The notes under the pieces are model-generated. The model was not told the origin of the DNA, did no database searches, and was given only the letters and a program-made list of their open reading frames with translations. Below are positions 27,693 to 37,207 of a DNA stretch of 64,000 nucleotides, piece after piece; the first letter of the stretch is position 1, and each line of letters opens with the position of its first letter. The stretch is from Arcticibacter sp041902385. Lineage in GTDB: Bacteria > Bacteroidota > Bacteroidia > Sphingobacteriales > Sphingobacteriaceae. The translations under genes and the position numbers were made by a program. The stretch is taken from the NCBI RefSeq assembly GCF_041902385.1, contig NZ_CP169244.1, forward strand, positions 3,534,001 to 3,598,000. Reading direction: 5' to 3'.

Positions 27693-30307
27693 ATGAAATA
27701 TCAACTCTTAAACTTTATTGCGTTTTGTTCTTTTCTCTTGTCCTCTGCTGCGGTGTATAGCCAGGGCATACGGGGGACAGTAAAGGGAGCAGATGGACAG
27801 CCACTGCCATACGCATCAGTCTTTGTCGTATCCCTGAAAAGTGGAACAAGCGCAAGTGAGGAGGGAAAGTTTGAATTAAAGCTTGCACCCGGCGATTACA
27901 CGCTGAGAGTTCAAAATATAGGATATAAGGCTCAGGAGTATCGCTTCTCAGTTAGTGACGGGTGGATTGAGAAAGATTTTGTTCTGACGGCTCAGGGCTA
28001 CCTGTTGAATGAAGTGCAGGTAGGGAAGGGACGCAAGGAAGATTTTGCGTATACGATCATCAGAAAAGCCATCGCCAAAAAGAAGTACCACCAGCTGCAG
28101 TACAACAACTATGAGATGAAGGTGTACATTAAAGGGACGGGCGAGTTATCAAAGGCGCCTTTTTTCATACGGAATAAGCTGAAGAAGGAGGGAGTGAACA
28201 TCAACGAAGCCTACACAACAGAATCGGTGAGTCACATCCGGTTCAGGCAGCCCAATAAAATAGAAGAAAAGGTGATCGCAATCCGCACAAAGGGAAGTAA
28301 CAACGCATCGATATCACCGTCCCTGTTTATCAACCAGAGCTTTTATGCCGATAAGATAGCCGGAGCTGTTTCTCCTCTTTCAAGAACGGCCTTTCGCTGG
28401 TACCGGTTCACCTATGAGGGGAGCTTTAGCGACGGCGGACATGAGGTTAATAAAATAAGGGTCACTCCCCGCTCAAGAGGCGATAATGTGTTCGAGGGAA
28501 CCATCTATCTCATTGAGGACGAATGGGCCATCCACAGTCTTGATCTGAAGACGAGCATAATGGGCTTTCCTGTAAGCGTGAGGCAGAATTATGGGGAGGT
28601 AGCCCCTAACGTCTGGATGCCCGTTACTCACCGTTATCAGTTTTCAGGAAATGTGCTCGGCTTTGAAGGGCACTACAACTACCTGGCATCTTGTCGCGAA
28701 TACAAGGTTGAACTTAACAAAGATCTGGTGTTTAAGGCCGATGTCGTTGATGAAAAAGTGGAGCCTGCGCCTGAAGAGATAGCGGCATTAAAGCGGTCGG
28801 GAAAGGCTCCGGCGGCAATGGTACCTCCATCTGCAAAGCTCAGCAGAAAGCAGTTTTACAAGATGATGGACCAATACGAAAAGGAGAGCCTGAAGGGAAA
28901 GAAAGACAGCAACGTGATCAGTGACCTTAGCTTCAGGACTGACAGCAATGCCACAAAACGCGACTCCTCTTATTGGGCCGAAATTCGCTCTGTTCCGCTT
29001 ACAGCGAAGGAGCAGCAGGGGTATCGTCGCGATGACTCCCTGGCGCGTATTCAGTCGGCCCGGCTTGCGGGGAAAGACAGTCTTAAGGTCATTAAGAAAA
29101 AACGCTTTAGTCCCCTCGACGTCATTGGCGGAGCGAGTTATAACCTGTCGGCCCGCGCGACTGCTCAGATTGATCCAACTCTCACCCAGGTGTATTATAA
29201 TACGGTAGAGGGCTTTAACATCAACCTGAGCGGGAAGTTTAAGTATCAGTACGACAGTTTACGGAAACAGTGGGACTTTTCACCTGCCCTGAGGTATGGA
29301 TTCTCAAGTAAGGATTTCTACTTCAAGGGGCGTCTTTCGCACAGCATCCGTAAGGGACAGTTTCGGCTGGAAGGGGGAAGTTTGTCGAGCAATTCAATCA
29401 GGACGACCCTATTCATCCTTTAATTAATTCACTTACGAGTCTGTTCGCGAGGCGAAACTACATGAAGCTTTATGAGAAGAACTACGGCGGGGCATCGTTT
29501 ACCTATAAGCAATCTCCGTTTCTCCGGTTTGAAGGGAGTCTGGAATGGGCGAAAAGGAAAGAGCTGACCAATCAGTCAGACTACAGTTTCCTCTATCGCG
29601 ACAGCAGAGAATACTCCAGTAACTTCCCCGAAAATATTGAACTTGGCCAGGTAAGGTTTCCTGATCATGAAGCCCTGATCCTGAACGCTTCTGTATCTTA
29701 CAGGCCGCTGGCCAGCTATCGTATCTACAATGGCAGAAGGATAGCCATGACGGACCGTTCGCCTGAGCTGTCGCTCTTATACACCAGGGGCATCAGCGGA
29801 GCGCTGGGAAGCGATGTGAACTTTGACCGCATAGAAGGAGGATTTAGTCACCGGATGACGACTGGTGCAGCAGGGCGACTCGACTTTCAGCTGAAGGGAG
29901 GAACCTTCCTTAATGCTAAACGGCTCTATTTCATGGACTATAAGCACTTCGACGGAAACAGGACCCTGCTTTCTACCATACGTCCGGCCGGGGGATTCAG
30001 ACTGCTTGATTATTACCAGTATAGCACTGATAATAGTTATTTATCAGCCAATACACACTATCAGTTCCGTAAGTTCCTGCTGACACGCATTCCCGGTGTG
30101 CGGTACCGGGGACTGAAGGAGAACGTATTCTTTAATTATCTCAAGACCTCGAACTCCCCCAACTACTTTGAAGCTGGCTATTCACTCGACAACGTGTTCC
30201 GAATCTTCAGGATTGAGGTGGGCGCGTCTTTCATTAATGGCCACTATCAGGAAACAGGGCTAAGGTTAGGCATAGCTACCATCTTCCGGGTAGAGCGGCA
30301 AGACTGA
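27693..30307 (+). CDS. DUF5686/carboxypeptidase-like regulatory domain outer-membrane protein, frameshifted as read
   Basis: Starts with a signal peptide (about 1-23, ending VYSQG), then a carboxypeptidase regulatory-like beta-sandwich (about 25-105) of the type seen in TonB-linked proteins, then a long DUF5686 region likely to form an outer-membrane barrel. As read it breaks at 29421-29423 and resumes from 29462. One added G in G5 at 29373-29377 restores one 871-residue frame across the gap (KFVEQFN, then PLINSLTSLF, then the MKLYEKNYGG segment). It stands alone. The function of the family is not known. Confidence 0.85.
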
Positions 30308-30499
30308 CAAGGCCAGAAGAATACAGTGCCATTCGTTTAGGGCGAGATACTGGAGTCGGTATAACAGCGCTGTTTTCGCAGAAATTTGATAAGAAATTAC
30401 CTGAAGCGAAAAACCAAATGCCAGTATCGTTCCAATGTACGACCACTCGTTAATGCCTTAGCAAAAAAAGAGGTCGAAATCACGTATAATATTGCCTCT

Positions 30500-30787
30500 T
30501 TATTGAGGCAAAAGGCTCCAGGCCTGGGCGCGCTCAGCGAACAAAGCTCTTACTTCCGGCCAGGTTTGTTTAAAGTATTCTGATGACCGGTATTTCTCCA
30601 GGTCCTCCTCCGACCGCCAGTAGCTTAAGGTAAAGTACTGGTCGGGGTTTTTACTGTCACGCAGAAGGTCTAATTTCTCGCAGCCTTCAAACTGGGTGAT
30701 AATTACCCGCTGCGTTTCGTAAAAAATGTGCAAAAACTCTTCGCTCTTCTCCGGACGAAAAGTCATCTTAACAACTCGTGTAATCAT
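30500..30787 (-). CDS. Antibiotic biosynthesis monooxygenase (ABM)-domain protein
   Basis: A 95-residue ferredoxin-like ABM-fold protein: MITRVVKMTFRPEK, FEGCEKLDLLRD, and FTLSYWRSEEDLEKYR. Family members include small oxygenases and proteins of unknown role. Its start overlaps the SAM hydrolase stop by 4 nt, so the two are translationally coupled. The 192-nt gap to the DUF5686 gene holds a weak AAAGAGG/CCTCTTT hairpin at about 30466-30503 and nothing else. Confidence 0.85.
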   Translation of the reverse strand: MITRVVKMTFRPEKSEEFLHIFYETQRVIITQFEGCEKLDLLRDSKNPDQYFTLSYWRSEEDLEKYRSSEYFKQTWPEVRALFAERAQAWSLLPQ

Positions 30788-31563
30788 GAATAAAATTCTA
30801 CTCTTACAATATCTCCCAAATGCAGGCCCAGCAAGCCGCTTGCATTACCTTTATTTATCGCGATTTCCAGGTGATTGCTAATTCCGAAGAGGCACAGTTT
30901 CTCGCCTTCAGGGACCTCGTTATAGTGCCAGCTCAGATTGGTGATCTTCTCATTTCTCTTGAAGGTCAGGACAAAGGGCCTGTTCCTCTGAACCTGACTA
31001 AACAGGTCCTTTGATATATTGGTGATCACGTTCTGGAAAGAATCGATGTAGATAACACTTCCCTTGATCAGGTCTTTCTCTATAACCGGCTGCAGATACA
31101 CCTTTTCCTCCAGTTCGTGCACCGGGATCCCGATTTCTTCAATCGGTTTTCCTGCAGCCAGATGGCATGCAGCTTTTGCAAAGATGTCGGTAAGCGGAAA
31201 GTGCAGATATTTGAGGTCCTGCATAATATTCAGCTCAACAACTGTAGTGGGAGCCTCCTCAAACATCAGTGAAAAAATGCCGTTGTCTGAGCCTACAAAA
31301 TAGTGACCTCTGTATTCAAGGGCCAGGTACCTCGTGTTCGCGTTGTAAACCGAATCGATCCCAATTAGATGGACCGTTTTGTTTGGGAAATAGTGGAACG
31401 CATTTTTTAAAACGAAAGCAGCCTGCGAAATGTTAAAAGCTGAAATACTGTGGGTAATATCAACGATATTCACCTCTGGCATAATGGTAAGGATGCTCCC
31501 TTTCAGGGCAGCCTGGTAAAAATCTTTGTAACCGAGGTCGGTTGTTAAAGTTATTACAGCCAT
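30784..31563 (-). CDS. S-adenosylmethionine hydrolase (SAM hydroxide adenosyltransferase, DUF62)
   Basis: A 259-residue member of the DUF62/fluorinase-like family, which cleaves SAM to adenosine and methionine with water (hydroxide) or, rarely, a halide. The opening ITLTTDLGYKDFYQAALKG holds the family's Asp and Tyr contacts, followed by VDITHSI and VGSDNGIFS. The halogenase-specific insertion cannot be judged by eye, and hydroxide transfer is the default. It shares a divergent promoter region with phoH. Confidence 0.9.
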   Translation of the reverse strand: MAVITLTTDLGYKDFYQAALKGSILTIMPEVNIVDITHSISAFNISQAAFVLKNAFHYFPNKTVHLIGIDSVYNANTRYLALEYRGHYFVGSDNGIFSLMFEEAPTTVVELNIMQDLKYLHFPLTDIFAKAACHLAAGKPIEEIGIPVHELEEKVYLQPVIEKDLIKGSVIYIDSFQNVITNISKDLFSQVQRNRPFVLTFKRNEKITNLSWHYNEVPEGEKLCLFGISNHLEIAINKGNASGLLGLHLGDIVRVEFYS

Positions 31564-31663
31564 TAAAATGTGAATATTTATTGTTAATCTTGTGTATGAT
31601 TATAACCTGCAAATATTGAATTTTTAATTGCAAATAAATCAGGAAACTTAAAAAAAGCATAAA

Positions 31664-32635
31664 TTGAGCGAACTAAAGATTGATCTTGAGCAGATTAACC
31701 CCGTAGTACTCTGGGGAGCCAATAATGAGTATTTCGAACTGATCAAAAAACAATTTCCAAAAATAAAAATCGTAGCCCGGGGAACAGAAGTAAAGGTGTT
31801 GGGAGATGAGGCAGAATTAACATCCTTTCAGCAAAGGTTTGACAAGATACTGGCGCACGTCGAGAGGTTTCACAGCCTCTCGTCAAACGAGCTGGAAGCA
31901 CTGCTTGGCGCCCGCTTTGCCACTGAGAAGCCTGCGGAAGGCGATCCGGACAAGCCTGCACCATTGGGAGGCGAGCCCATCGTATTTGGCCCTAATGGTA
32001 TTGTTGTAAAAGCACGTACGCCCAATCAGCGCAGGATGGTAGAGAGTATCAACCGAAGCGACATTCTCTTTGCCATTGGACCTGCAGGTACAGGTAAAAC
32101 CTACACAGCAGTAGCTTTGGCTGTAAGGGCCCTCAAAAATAAGGAGATCAAAAGGATCATTCTTACCCGTCCTGCTGTAGAGGCTGGCGAGAACCTCGGC
32201 TTTCTTCCCGGTGACATGAAAGAAAAGATCGATCCTTACCTGCGACCCTTATACGACGCTCTTGATGACATGATCCCGCCCGAGAAGCTGAAGGCCTACC
32301 TCGAGAACCGCACTATTGAAATTGCACCTCTGGCTTTCATGCGCGGCCGTACGCTTGATAACTGCTTCGTTATCCTTGACGAGGCTCAGAACGCTACCGA
32401 CATGCAGCTCAAAATGTTCCTCACCCGCATGGGGCCTTCTGCCAAGTTCATCGTTACTGGTGACGTCACTCAGGTTGATTTGCCAAAGAAACAGCAGTCG
32501 GGCCTCTATACCGCGCTTAGAATTCTCTCTGACATCAAGGGGATTGATATCATCTACCTGAGCGGCGAAGATGTAGTCAGACATAAGCTGGTTAAACGCA
32601 TACTTGAGGCGTATGGCGATATACAAGGTGCATGA
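31664..32635 (+). CDS. PhoH-like ATPase
   Basis: A 323-residue PhoH family NTPase with Walker A GPAGTGKTYTA at about 139-149 and Walker B FVILDEAQNAT from about 232. An N-terminal KH-like region (about 15-70) fits the bacterial PhoH/YbeZ type, linked to RNA metabolism and ribosome work. The start codon is TTG at 31664 (TTG AGC GAA CTA), as no ATG or GTG precedes the conserved SELKIDLEQINPVVLWG segment. Confidence 0.92.
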   Translation: MSELKIDLEQINPVVLWGANNEYFELIKKQFPKIKIVARGTEVKVLGDEAELTSFQQRFDKILAHVERFHSLSSNELEALLGARFATEKPAEGDPDKPAPLGGEPIVFGPNGIVVKARTPNQRRMVESINRSDILFAIGPAGTGKTYTAVALAVRALKNKEIKRIILTRPAVEAGENLGFLPGDMKEKIDPYLRPLYDALDDMIPPEKLKAYLENRTIEIAPLAFMRGRTLDNCFVILDEAQNATDMQLKMFLTRMGPSAKFIVTGDVTQVDLPKKQQSGLYTALRILSDIKGIDIIYLSGEDVVRHKLVKRILEAYGDIQGA

Positions 32636-32725
32636 TAGTTAACGCTAGATTTGTGACATCTCTTATCTCGCATTCTGCAGAATAATTAATAGTTTTGCAC
32701 CTTAATTCAACCATCCATATACAGC

Positions 32726-33673
32726 ATGAGTGCAATAAAGGAAACAAATTTTAAATTTCCAGGGCAGACTAATTTTTACAGAGGAAAAGTACGCGATGTT
32801 TATACAATCTCCGGCAAGTTTCTGGTGATGGTAGCAAGCGATCGTATTTCAGCTTTCGATGTCATACTTCCTGAACCAATTCCATTTAAGGGGCAGGTGT
32901 TAAACCAGATTGCAGCAAAGTTCCTCCAGGCTACTCAGGATATTGTTCCTAATTGGGTGATTGATGTTCCCGATCCCAGTGTAACTGTAGGCAAAATGTG
33001 CGAACCTTTTAAGGTGGAAATGGTTATCAGAGGATATCTGGCGGGACACGCCTGGAGAGAGTACAGTGCCGGCAAGCGTGAAATTTGCGGAGTGAGTCTG
33101 CCGGAGGGCTTAAGAGAGAACGACCCGTTGCCCGAACCCATTATCACCCCTACAACCAAGGCGGCGGTAGGTCATGATGAAGATATTTCGCGGGAGGCAA
33201 TCCTCAAGCAGGGTATCGTGGCAGAGGAAGATTACGTTCAGCTGGAGAATTATACCCGTCAGCTTTATCTGCGCGGTGTGGAGATTGCTGCCGAAAGAGG
33301 ACTCATCCTTGTGGATACCAAATATGAGTTCGGCAAATCCGACGGGAAGATTTATCTGATCGATGAGATTCATACCCCCGATTCTTCCAGGTATTTTTAC
33401 CTCGATACTTACAAGGAACTGCAGGAGAAAGGGGAACCTCAGCGTCAGCTGTCAAAAGAATTTTTAAGGCGCTGGCTTATCGAGAACGGGTTTCAGGGAA
33501 AAGAAGGTCAGACTGTGCCTTTTATGTCTGAAGAACTGGTGCAGTCAGTTTCAGACCGCTACATTGAATTGTACGAGCATATCACCGGCGAGAAATTCAG
33601 GAAAGCCGATGCCGAAGCCGCTCTGGAAAGAGTTGAAAATAATATTCTCGAAAGCATAAATCGTTTAAATTGA
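32726..33673 (+). CDS. purC: Phosphoribosylaminoimidazole-succinocarboxamide synthase
   Basis: SAICAR synthase of purine biosynthesis, joining CAIR and aspartate with ATP. The 315-residue form matches the longer PurC type. Family segments are GKVRDVYTI, VASDRISAFD, IRGYLAGHAWREY, DTKYEFG and LIDEIHTPDSSRY. A TAGTTTTG -7-like element lies at 32690-32697, 29 nt before the ATG. Confidence 0.96.
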   Translation: MSAIKETNFKFPGQTNFYRGKVRDVYTISGKFLVMVASDRISAFDVILPEPIPFKGQVLNQIAAKFLQATQDIVPNWVIDVPDPSVTVGKMCEPFKVEMVIRGYLAGHAWREYSAGKREICGVSLPEGLRENDPLPEPIITPTTKAAVGHDEDISREAILKQGIVAEEDYVQLENYTRQLYLRGVEIAAERGLILVDTKYEFGKSDGKIYLIDEIHTPDSSRYFYLDTYKELQEKGEPQRQLSKEFLRRWLIENGFQGKEGQTVPFMSEELVQSVSDRYIELYEHITGEKFRKADAEAALERVENNILESINRLN

Positions 33674-33721
33674 AAATTATTTTATAATATTGTATACGGG
33701 AGTACTGAAAACCAAAATGAT

Positions 33722-34099
33722 ATGAAATTTACTGTTGATAAACACGACAAATATGTTCTGTTAAAGCTTGATGAGACCAAGTTGAATAGCCTTGTATCTC
33801 CTCAGCTTAAATCGGAGCTGATCTTGATCAATACCGAGGGGAAGCGCAATATTATACTCGACCTGTCGTCTGTTAAGTACTCGGATTCATCGGGATTAAG
33901 CAGCTTACTGGTAGGGCACAGGCTTTGTAAGAATTCATCCGGCAGCTTTGTAATTACGGGGATGAGTGAAAATCTGGAAAAATTAATTACAATCTCTCAG
34001 CTTGAGACTGTGTTGAATATTACACCAACCGTTGAAGAAGCAATAGACTTTATCTTTATGGAAGAAGTTGAGAGAGATTTAAAAAGAGAGGCAGAGTAA
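33722..34099 (+). CDS. STAS-domain anti-sigma factor antagonist-like protein
   Basis: A 125-residue STAS domain with the phosphorylation-site segment KYSDSSGLSSLL (candidate S56/S57). In other bacteria such proteins are partner-switch antagonists of anti-sigma factors. No kinase or anti-sigma partner is adjacent. It is followed 15 nt later by rnz and probably co-transcribed with it. Confidence 0.87.
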   Translation: MKFTVDKHDKYVLLKLDETKLNSLVSPQLKSELILINTEGKRNIILDLSSVKYSDSSGLSSLLVGHRLCKNSSGSFVITGMSENLEKLITISQLETVLNITPTVEEAIDFIFMEEVERDLKREAE

Positions 34100-34114
34100 T
34101 TACTGTAGTGGTGA

Positions 34115-35029
34115 ATGAGGTTTGATGTTACTATTCTCGGAAGCAGCTCAGCAACACCTATTTTTAATCGAAACCCAACTGCGCAAATACTAAACGTTAA
34201 CGAACGTCTTTTCCTTATCGACTGCGGAGAAGGAACTCAGCAGCAACTTATCAGGAACGGAATAAAAGCCCAAAGGATCAACTACATATTTATAAGTCAC
34301 CTTCATGGAGACCACTATCTGGGCTTAGTTGGCTTATTGTCCTCTCTTCATCTTAACGGTCGTACCAAGCCCATCGGTTTGTTCGGTCCGCCTGAGCTGA
34401 AGGAAATTATCGATATCCAGCTAAAGTACTCAGAGACTGAACTTCGTTATCCTATACTTTTCCATCCCACTCAGACGGAACAACCTGAAGTCATCTTTGA
34501 AAATAGCGATATCCAGGTCGAAACCATACTGCTGGAACACCGCATAGCCTGCACGGGCTTTAAGTTCACCCAGAAACGGAAACAGCGGAGGATCATTAAG
34601 GAACGTGTAGAGGAGATCGGAGTGCCGATTGAAATGATCCCTTTAATCAAGCAGGGGATGGATTATACCGACAAGAACGGAATCACCTATGCCGCTGCAG
34701 ATCTTACTACCGATCCCGACGAGCCCAGGTCCTATGCTTATTGCTCCGACACCATTTGTAATTGGAAATATATCGATCAGATCAGAGGGGTCGATACCCT
34801 TTATCATGAATCAACATTTCTGCACGAAATGCTGCAGCGAGCTCAGGATACCTATCATACGACAGCCCTTCAGGCTGCCGAGGTAGCAAGGGAAGCAGGT
34901 GTAAAGAATCAGCTCCTGCTCGGCCATTTCTCCGCAAGATACCGCGAGCTTGATCCTCTTCTGGAAGAGGCAAGGGAAGTCTTTCCAAACTCGCGTCTCG
35001 CCCTCGAGGGACATACATTTGAGATATAG
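34115..35029 (+). CDS. rnz: Ribonuclease Z
   Basis: Metallo-beta-lactamase-fold tRNA 3'-processing endonuclease, 304 residues. The zinc motif HLHGDH is at 62-67, with further ligands in LEHRI, SDT (Asp) and LGHFSARY near the C terminus. The flexible-arm segment lies around 150-185. This is the normal bacterial short form. Confidence 0.95.
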   Translation: MRFDVTILGSSSATPIFNRNPTAQILNVNERLFLIDCGEGTQQQLIRNGIKAQRINYIFISHLHGDHYLGLVGLLSSLHLNGRTKPIGLFGPPELKEIIDIQLKYSETELRYPILFHPTQTEQPEVIFENSDIQVETILLEHRIACTGFKFTQKRKQRRIIKERVEEIGVPIEMIPLIKQGMDYTDKNGITYAAADLTTDPDEPRSYAYCSDTICNWKYIDQIRGVDTLYHESTFLHEMLQRAQDTYHTTALQAAEVAREAGVKNQLLLGHFSARYRELDPLLEEAREVFPNSRLALEGHTFEI

Positions 35030-35277
35030 ATTGGGCCTTCGGCCGCTATTGGCGATTAGCTTTTGGCTTTTGGCTGTTGGCGATTAGCTTTCAGCCTGGG
35101 CCTTTGGCCGCTGTTGGCTGTAAGCTCTTTGCTATTGGCTTCCCGCTTTCGACTCTCAGTCGGCCTTCGTCCGCTATTAGTTATTGGCCTTCCCCTTTAA
35201 GCTTTCCCCTTTCTGCCTTCCGCTTTAAGCTTTCTGCTTTCCGCCTTCAGCTTTCCGCTCAAAGCTTTCCGCCTTTA
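35030..35277. repeat. AGC/GCT simple-repeat array between rnz and the MlaD-like gene
   Basis: A degenerate array of GGCGATTAGCTTT, TTTGGCTGTTGGC, GGCCTTCGGCCGCTATT and TTTCCGCTTTAAGC words. It uses the same vocabulary as the sufB-sufC array, on the opposite strand. Open frames across it (for example 35077-35304) are low-complexity and are not genes. Confidence 0.8.
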
Positions 35278-36222
35278 TCAGTCTTTCTTTCCGCCGAATA
35301 TTGAGAAACTTACGTACCGGCTTGGGTGCGCTTTCAGGTCAATCATCAGCTTATCCAGGTTCTGAGCGGCATTGTTCAGGTTATTGTAGAGCTGCTCATC
35401 GTTAACCAGCTTTCCTAAAGACCCCTGTCCGGAATTCACCTTGTTGATAGCCGTCTGCATATCGGCTACCGCCTTATCAGCATTCCTGATGGTCTGCTCG
35501 AAGTTCGCTCTGGCAAACTGATCGGTTACCGATTCAAGGTTAGACATCACCGCCGTGATCTTCTGATTGTTGTTTTTCAGGTTGGTCGTGATTGATTCCA
35601 GGTTTCCGAAAATAGTGGTCAGGCGGCTGCCCTGAACTCCTACCATTCCGTCAATCGTTTTGGTAGTCGACTCAAGCGTCCGCAGGATATGAGCGATGCT
35701 GGCAAAACTGTTGTTAAAGTTCCTCTGAAACTCCGGACTGATCGTGTTGTTCAGAGAGGTCAGGATGGAGTCTAAGCGACTGATCATCGCTTCTGCCTTT
35801 TGCTGAACCGGTTTCACCTGTTGCAGCAAATCCTTTTGCACACTGGCCCGAAGGGTATCACCGCTTTCGGCGTATTTGTCGCCTCTGCCCAGTTCAAAGA
35901 CTATGGCTTTGCTTCCCAATAAACTGGTGCTCTCCAGGTGAGCAATCGTGCTCAATGGGATCTCGTAATCAGGGTTGATTTTTAGCTGAGCCAGGATTTG
36001 GCCGTTCTCCATCAGCCGCAGAGCCGAGACCCTGCCAATCTGAAAGCCGTTAACCAATACGGGGTTTGAAACTGCAAGCCCTTCGACATTGTCGTAAGCT
36101 GCATAAAACTCCTGTTCTCTTGAGAAAACATCGTTTCCCTTAAGGAAGCTGTATCCAATGACCAAAATAGCAATGGCTACTGCTGCCAGTATACCAACTT
36201 TAGTTTCGTTTGTAATCTTCAT
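35278..36222 (-). CDS. MlaD/MCE-family lipid-transport protein
   Basis: A 314-residue protein with one N-terminal membrane anchor (about 9-27) and an MCE domain (about 38-115; VEGLAVSNPVLVNGFQIGRV), then a long helical tail. This is the layout of MlaD, the substrate-binding subunit of ABC lipid importers that maintain outer-membrane asymmetry. The ATPase and permease (MlaF/MlaE) are not in the window. It lies 103 nt downstream of the amidase on the same strand. Confidence 0.9.
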   Translation of the reverse strand: MKITNETKVGILAAVAIAILVIGYSFLKGNDVFSREQEFYAAYDNVEGLAVSNPVLVNGFQIGRVSALRLMENGQILAQLKINPDYEIPLSTIAHLESTSLLGSKAIVFELGRGDKYAESGDTLRASVQKDLLQQVKPVQQKAEAMISRLDSILTSLNNTISPEFQRNFNNSFASIAHILRTLESTTKTIDGMVGVQGSRLTTIFGNLESITTNLKNNNQKITAVMSNLESVTDQFARANFEQTIRNADKAVADMQTAINKVNSGQGSLGKLVNDEQLYNNLNNAAQNLDKLMIDLKAHPSRYVSFSIFGGKKD

Positions 36223-36325
36223 CCAATTCGTGTTTGGCTAATGTATTCAGTTTAGTGAGATAAACTAAATAATTTATGATATTATAAACTATAAGCAGGC
36301 ATTAAGGTTTTCGGCTTTGCTTAAA

Positions 36326-37135
36326 TTACTCGATCTCCACCTGTTTCTTATACGTCTGGATTGCTTTTAGTAAACAATTAACAATTTCATTCTGTCCCGT
36401 TTCAGACACCATGTATTCTTCTTCTTCAGGATTGCTGATAAATCCGATCTCGGTCAGCACGGCAGGCATACCTGCCTTAGCCAGCACGGCCAGACTTTGT
36501 TCCTTTACTCCCCGGTCTATCCGACCGCTTGCCACATACTCGTTTTGGATGAGGGTGGCCAGGCGGATACTCTGCTCCCGGTAGGCGTTCTTGAGAAGAG
36601 AAAAGATGATGATACTCTCAGGGTCTTTCGGGTCATACCCCTCGTAGTTCTCCTGGTAGTCCTTTTCAAGCAAGATCGACGCATTCTCCCTGATCGCTGT
36701 GTTTTGCTCGCCGAGGCGGCCAAAACCCGAGACAAACGTTTCTACTCCCTTGGACGCGGTACGGTTCCGCATGTTGGCGGGCATCGAGTTACAGTGAATG
36801 GAGATGAACATGTCTGCCTTATTGGTATTGGCCAGTCCTATTCGTTCATAAAGCGGTATAAACACATCCTCTGTCCGTGTATAGAGTACCTTGATATCCG
36901 GCAGTGCTTCGTTGATCGCTTTCCCAAGCCGCAAAGCCACCTGCAGGGCAATGTCCTTTTCCCGGGCTATAAGGCCTCTGGTAGCGCCGTCTTTACCGCC
37001 ATGTCCGGCATCAATGACAATCGTTTTTATCCGGTAAGGAGGGATGGCAGCCCCTGAGCCTAAAGAGAGAAGGGGGAAAAGGAGCAATGGGAAGAGCAAT
37101 GCAGAAAGTAATCTTTTCAATGGCATTATTTTCAT
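36326..37135 (-). CDS. N-acetylmuramoyl-L-alanine amidase
   Basis: A Zn-dependent Amidase_3 enzyme that cuts the glycan-peptide bond of peptidoglycan. After a hydrophobic signal (about 7-27), DAGHGGKDGA carries the first zinc His, SIHCNS the second His, and TEIGFISNPEEE the catalytic Glu. The start at 37135 (MKIMPLKR) puts the signal peptide at the terminus; an in-frame ATG at 37159 is the alternative. It is divergent from the LptD-like gene, with about 70 nt between them. Confidence 0.92.
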   Translation of the reverse strand: MKIMPLKRLLSALLFPLLLFPLLSLGSGAAIPPYRIKTIVIDAGHGGKDGATRGLIAREKDIALQVALRLGKAINEALPDIKVLYTRTEDVFIPLYERIGLANTNKADMFISIHCNSMPANMRNRTASKGVETFVSGFGRLGEQNTAIRENASILLEKDYQENYEGYDPKDPESIIIFSLLKNAYREQSIRLATLIQNEYVASGRIDRGVKEQSLAVLAKAGMPAVLTEIGFISNPEEEEYMVSETGQNEIVNCLLKAIQTYKKQVEIE

Positions 37136-37207
37136 TAATTTTGAACCGTACTGTATCATTGCAAAAATAATATTCGTTACTAATTAAAAAATCCGTCAGG
37201 CGCTTTT

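Noticed and set aside
35077..35304. Open frame of 75 codons after rnz
   Set aside because: It is a translation of the AGC/GCT word array, low in complexity.
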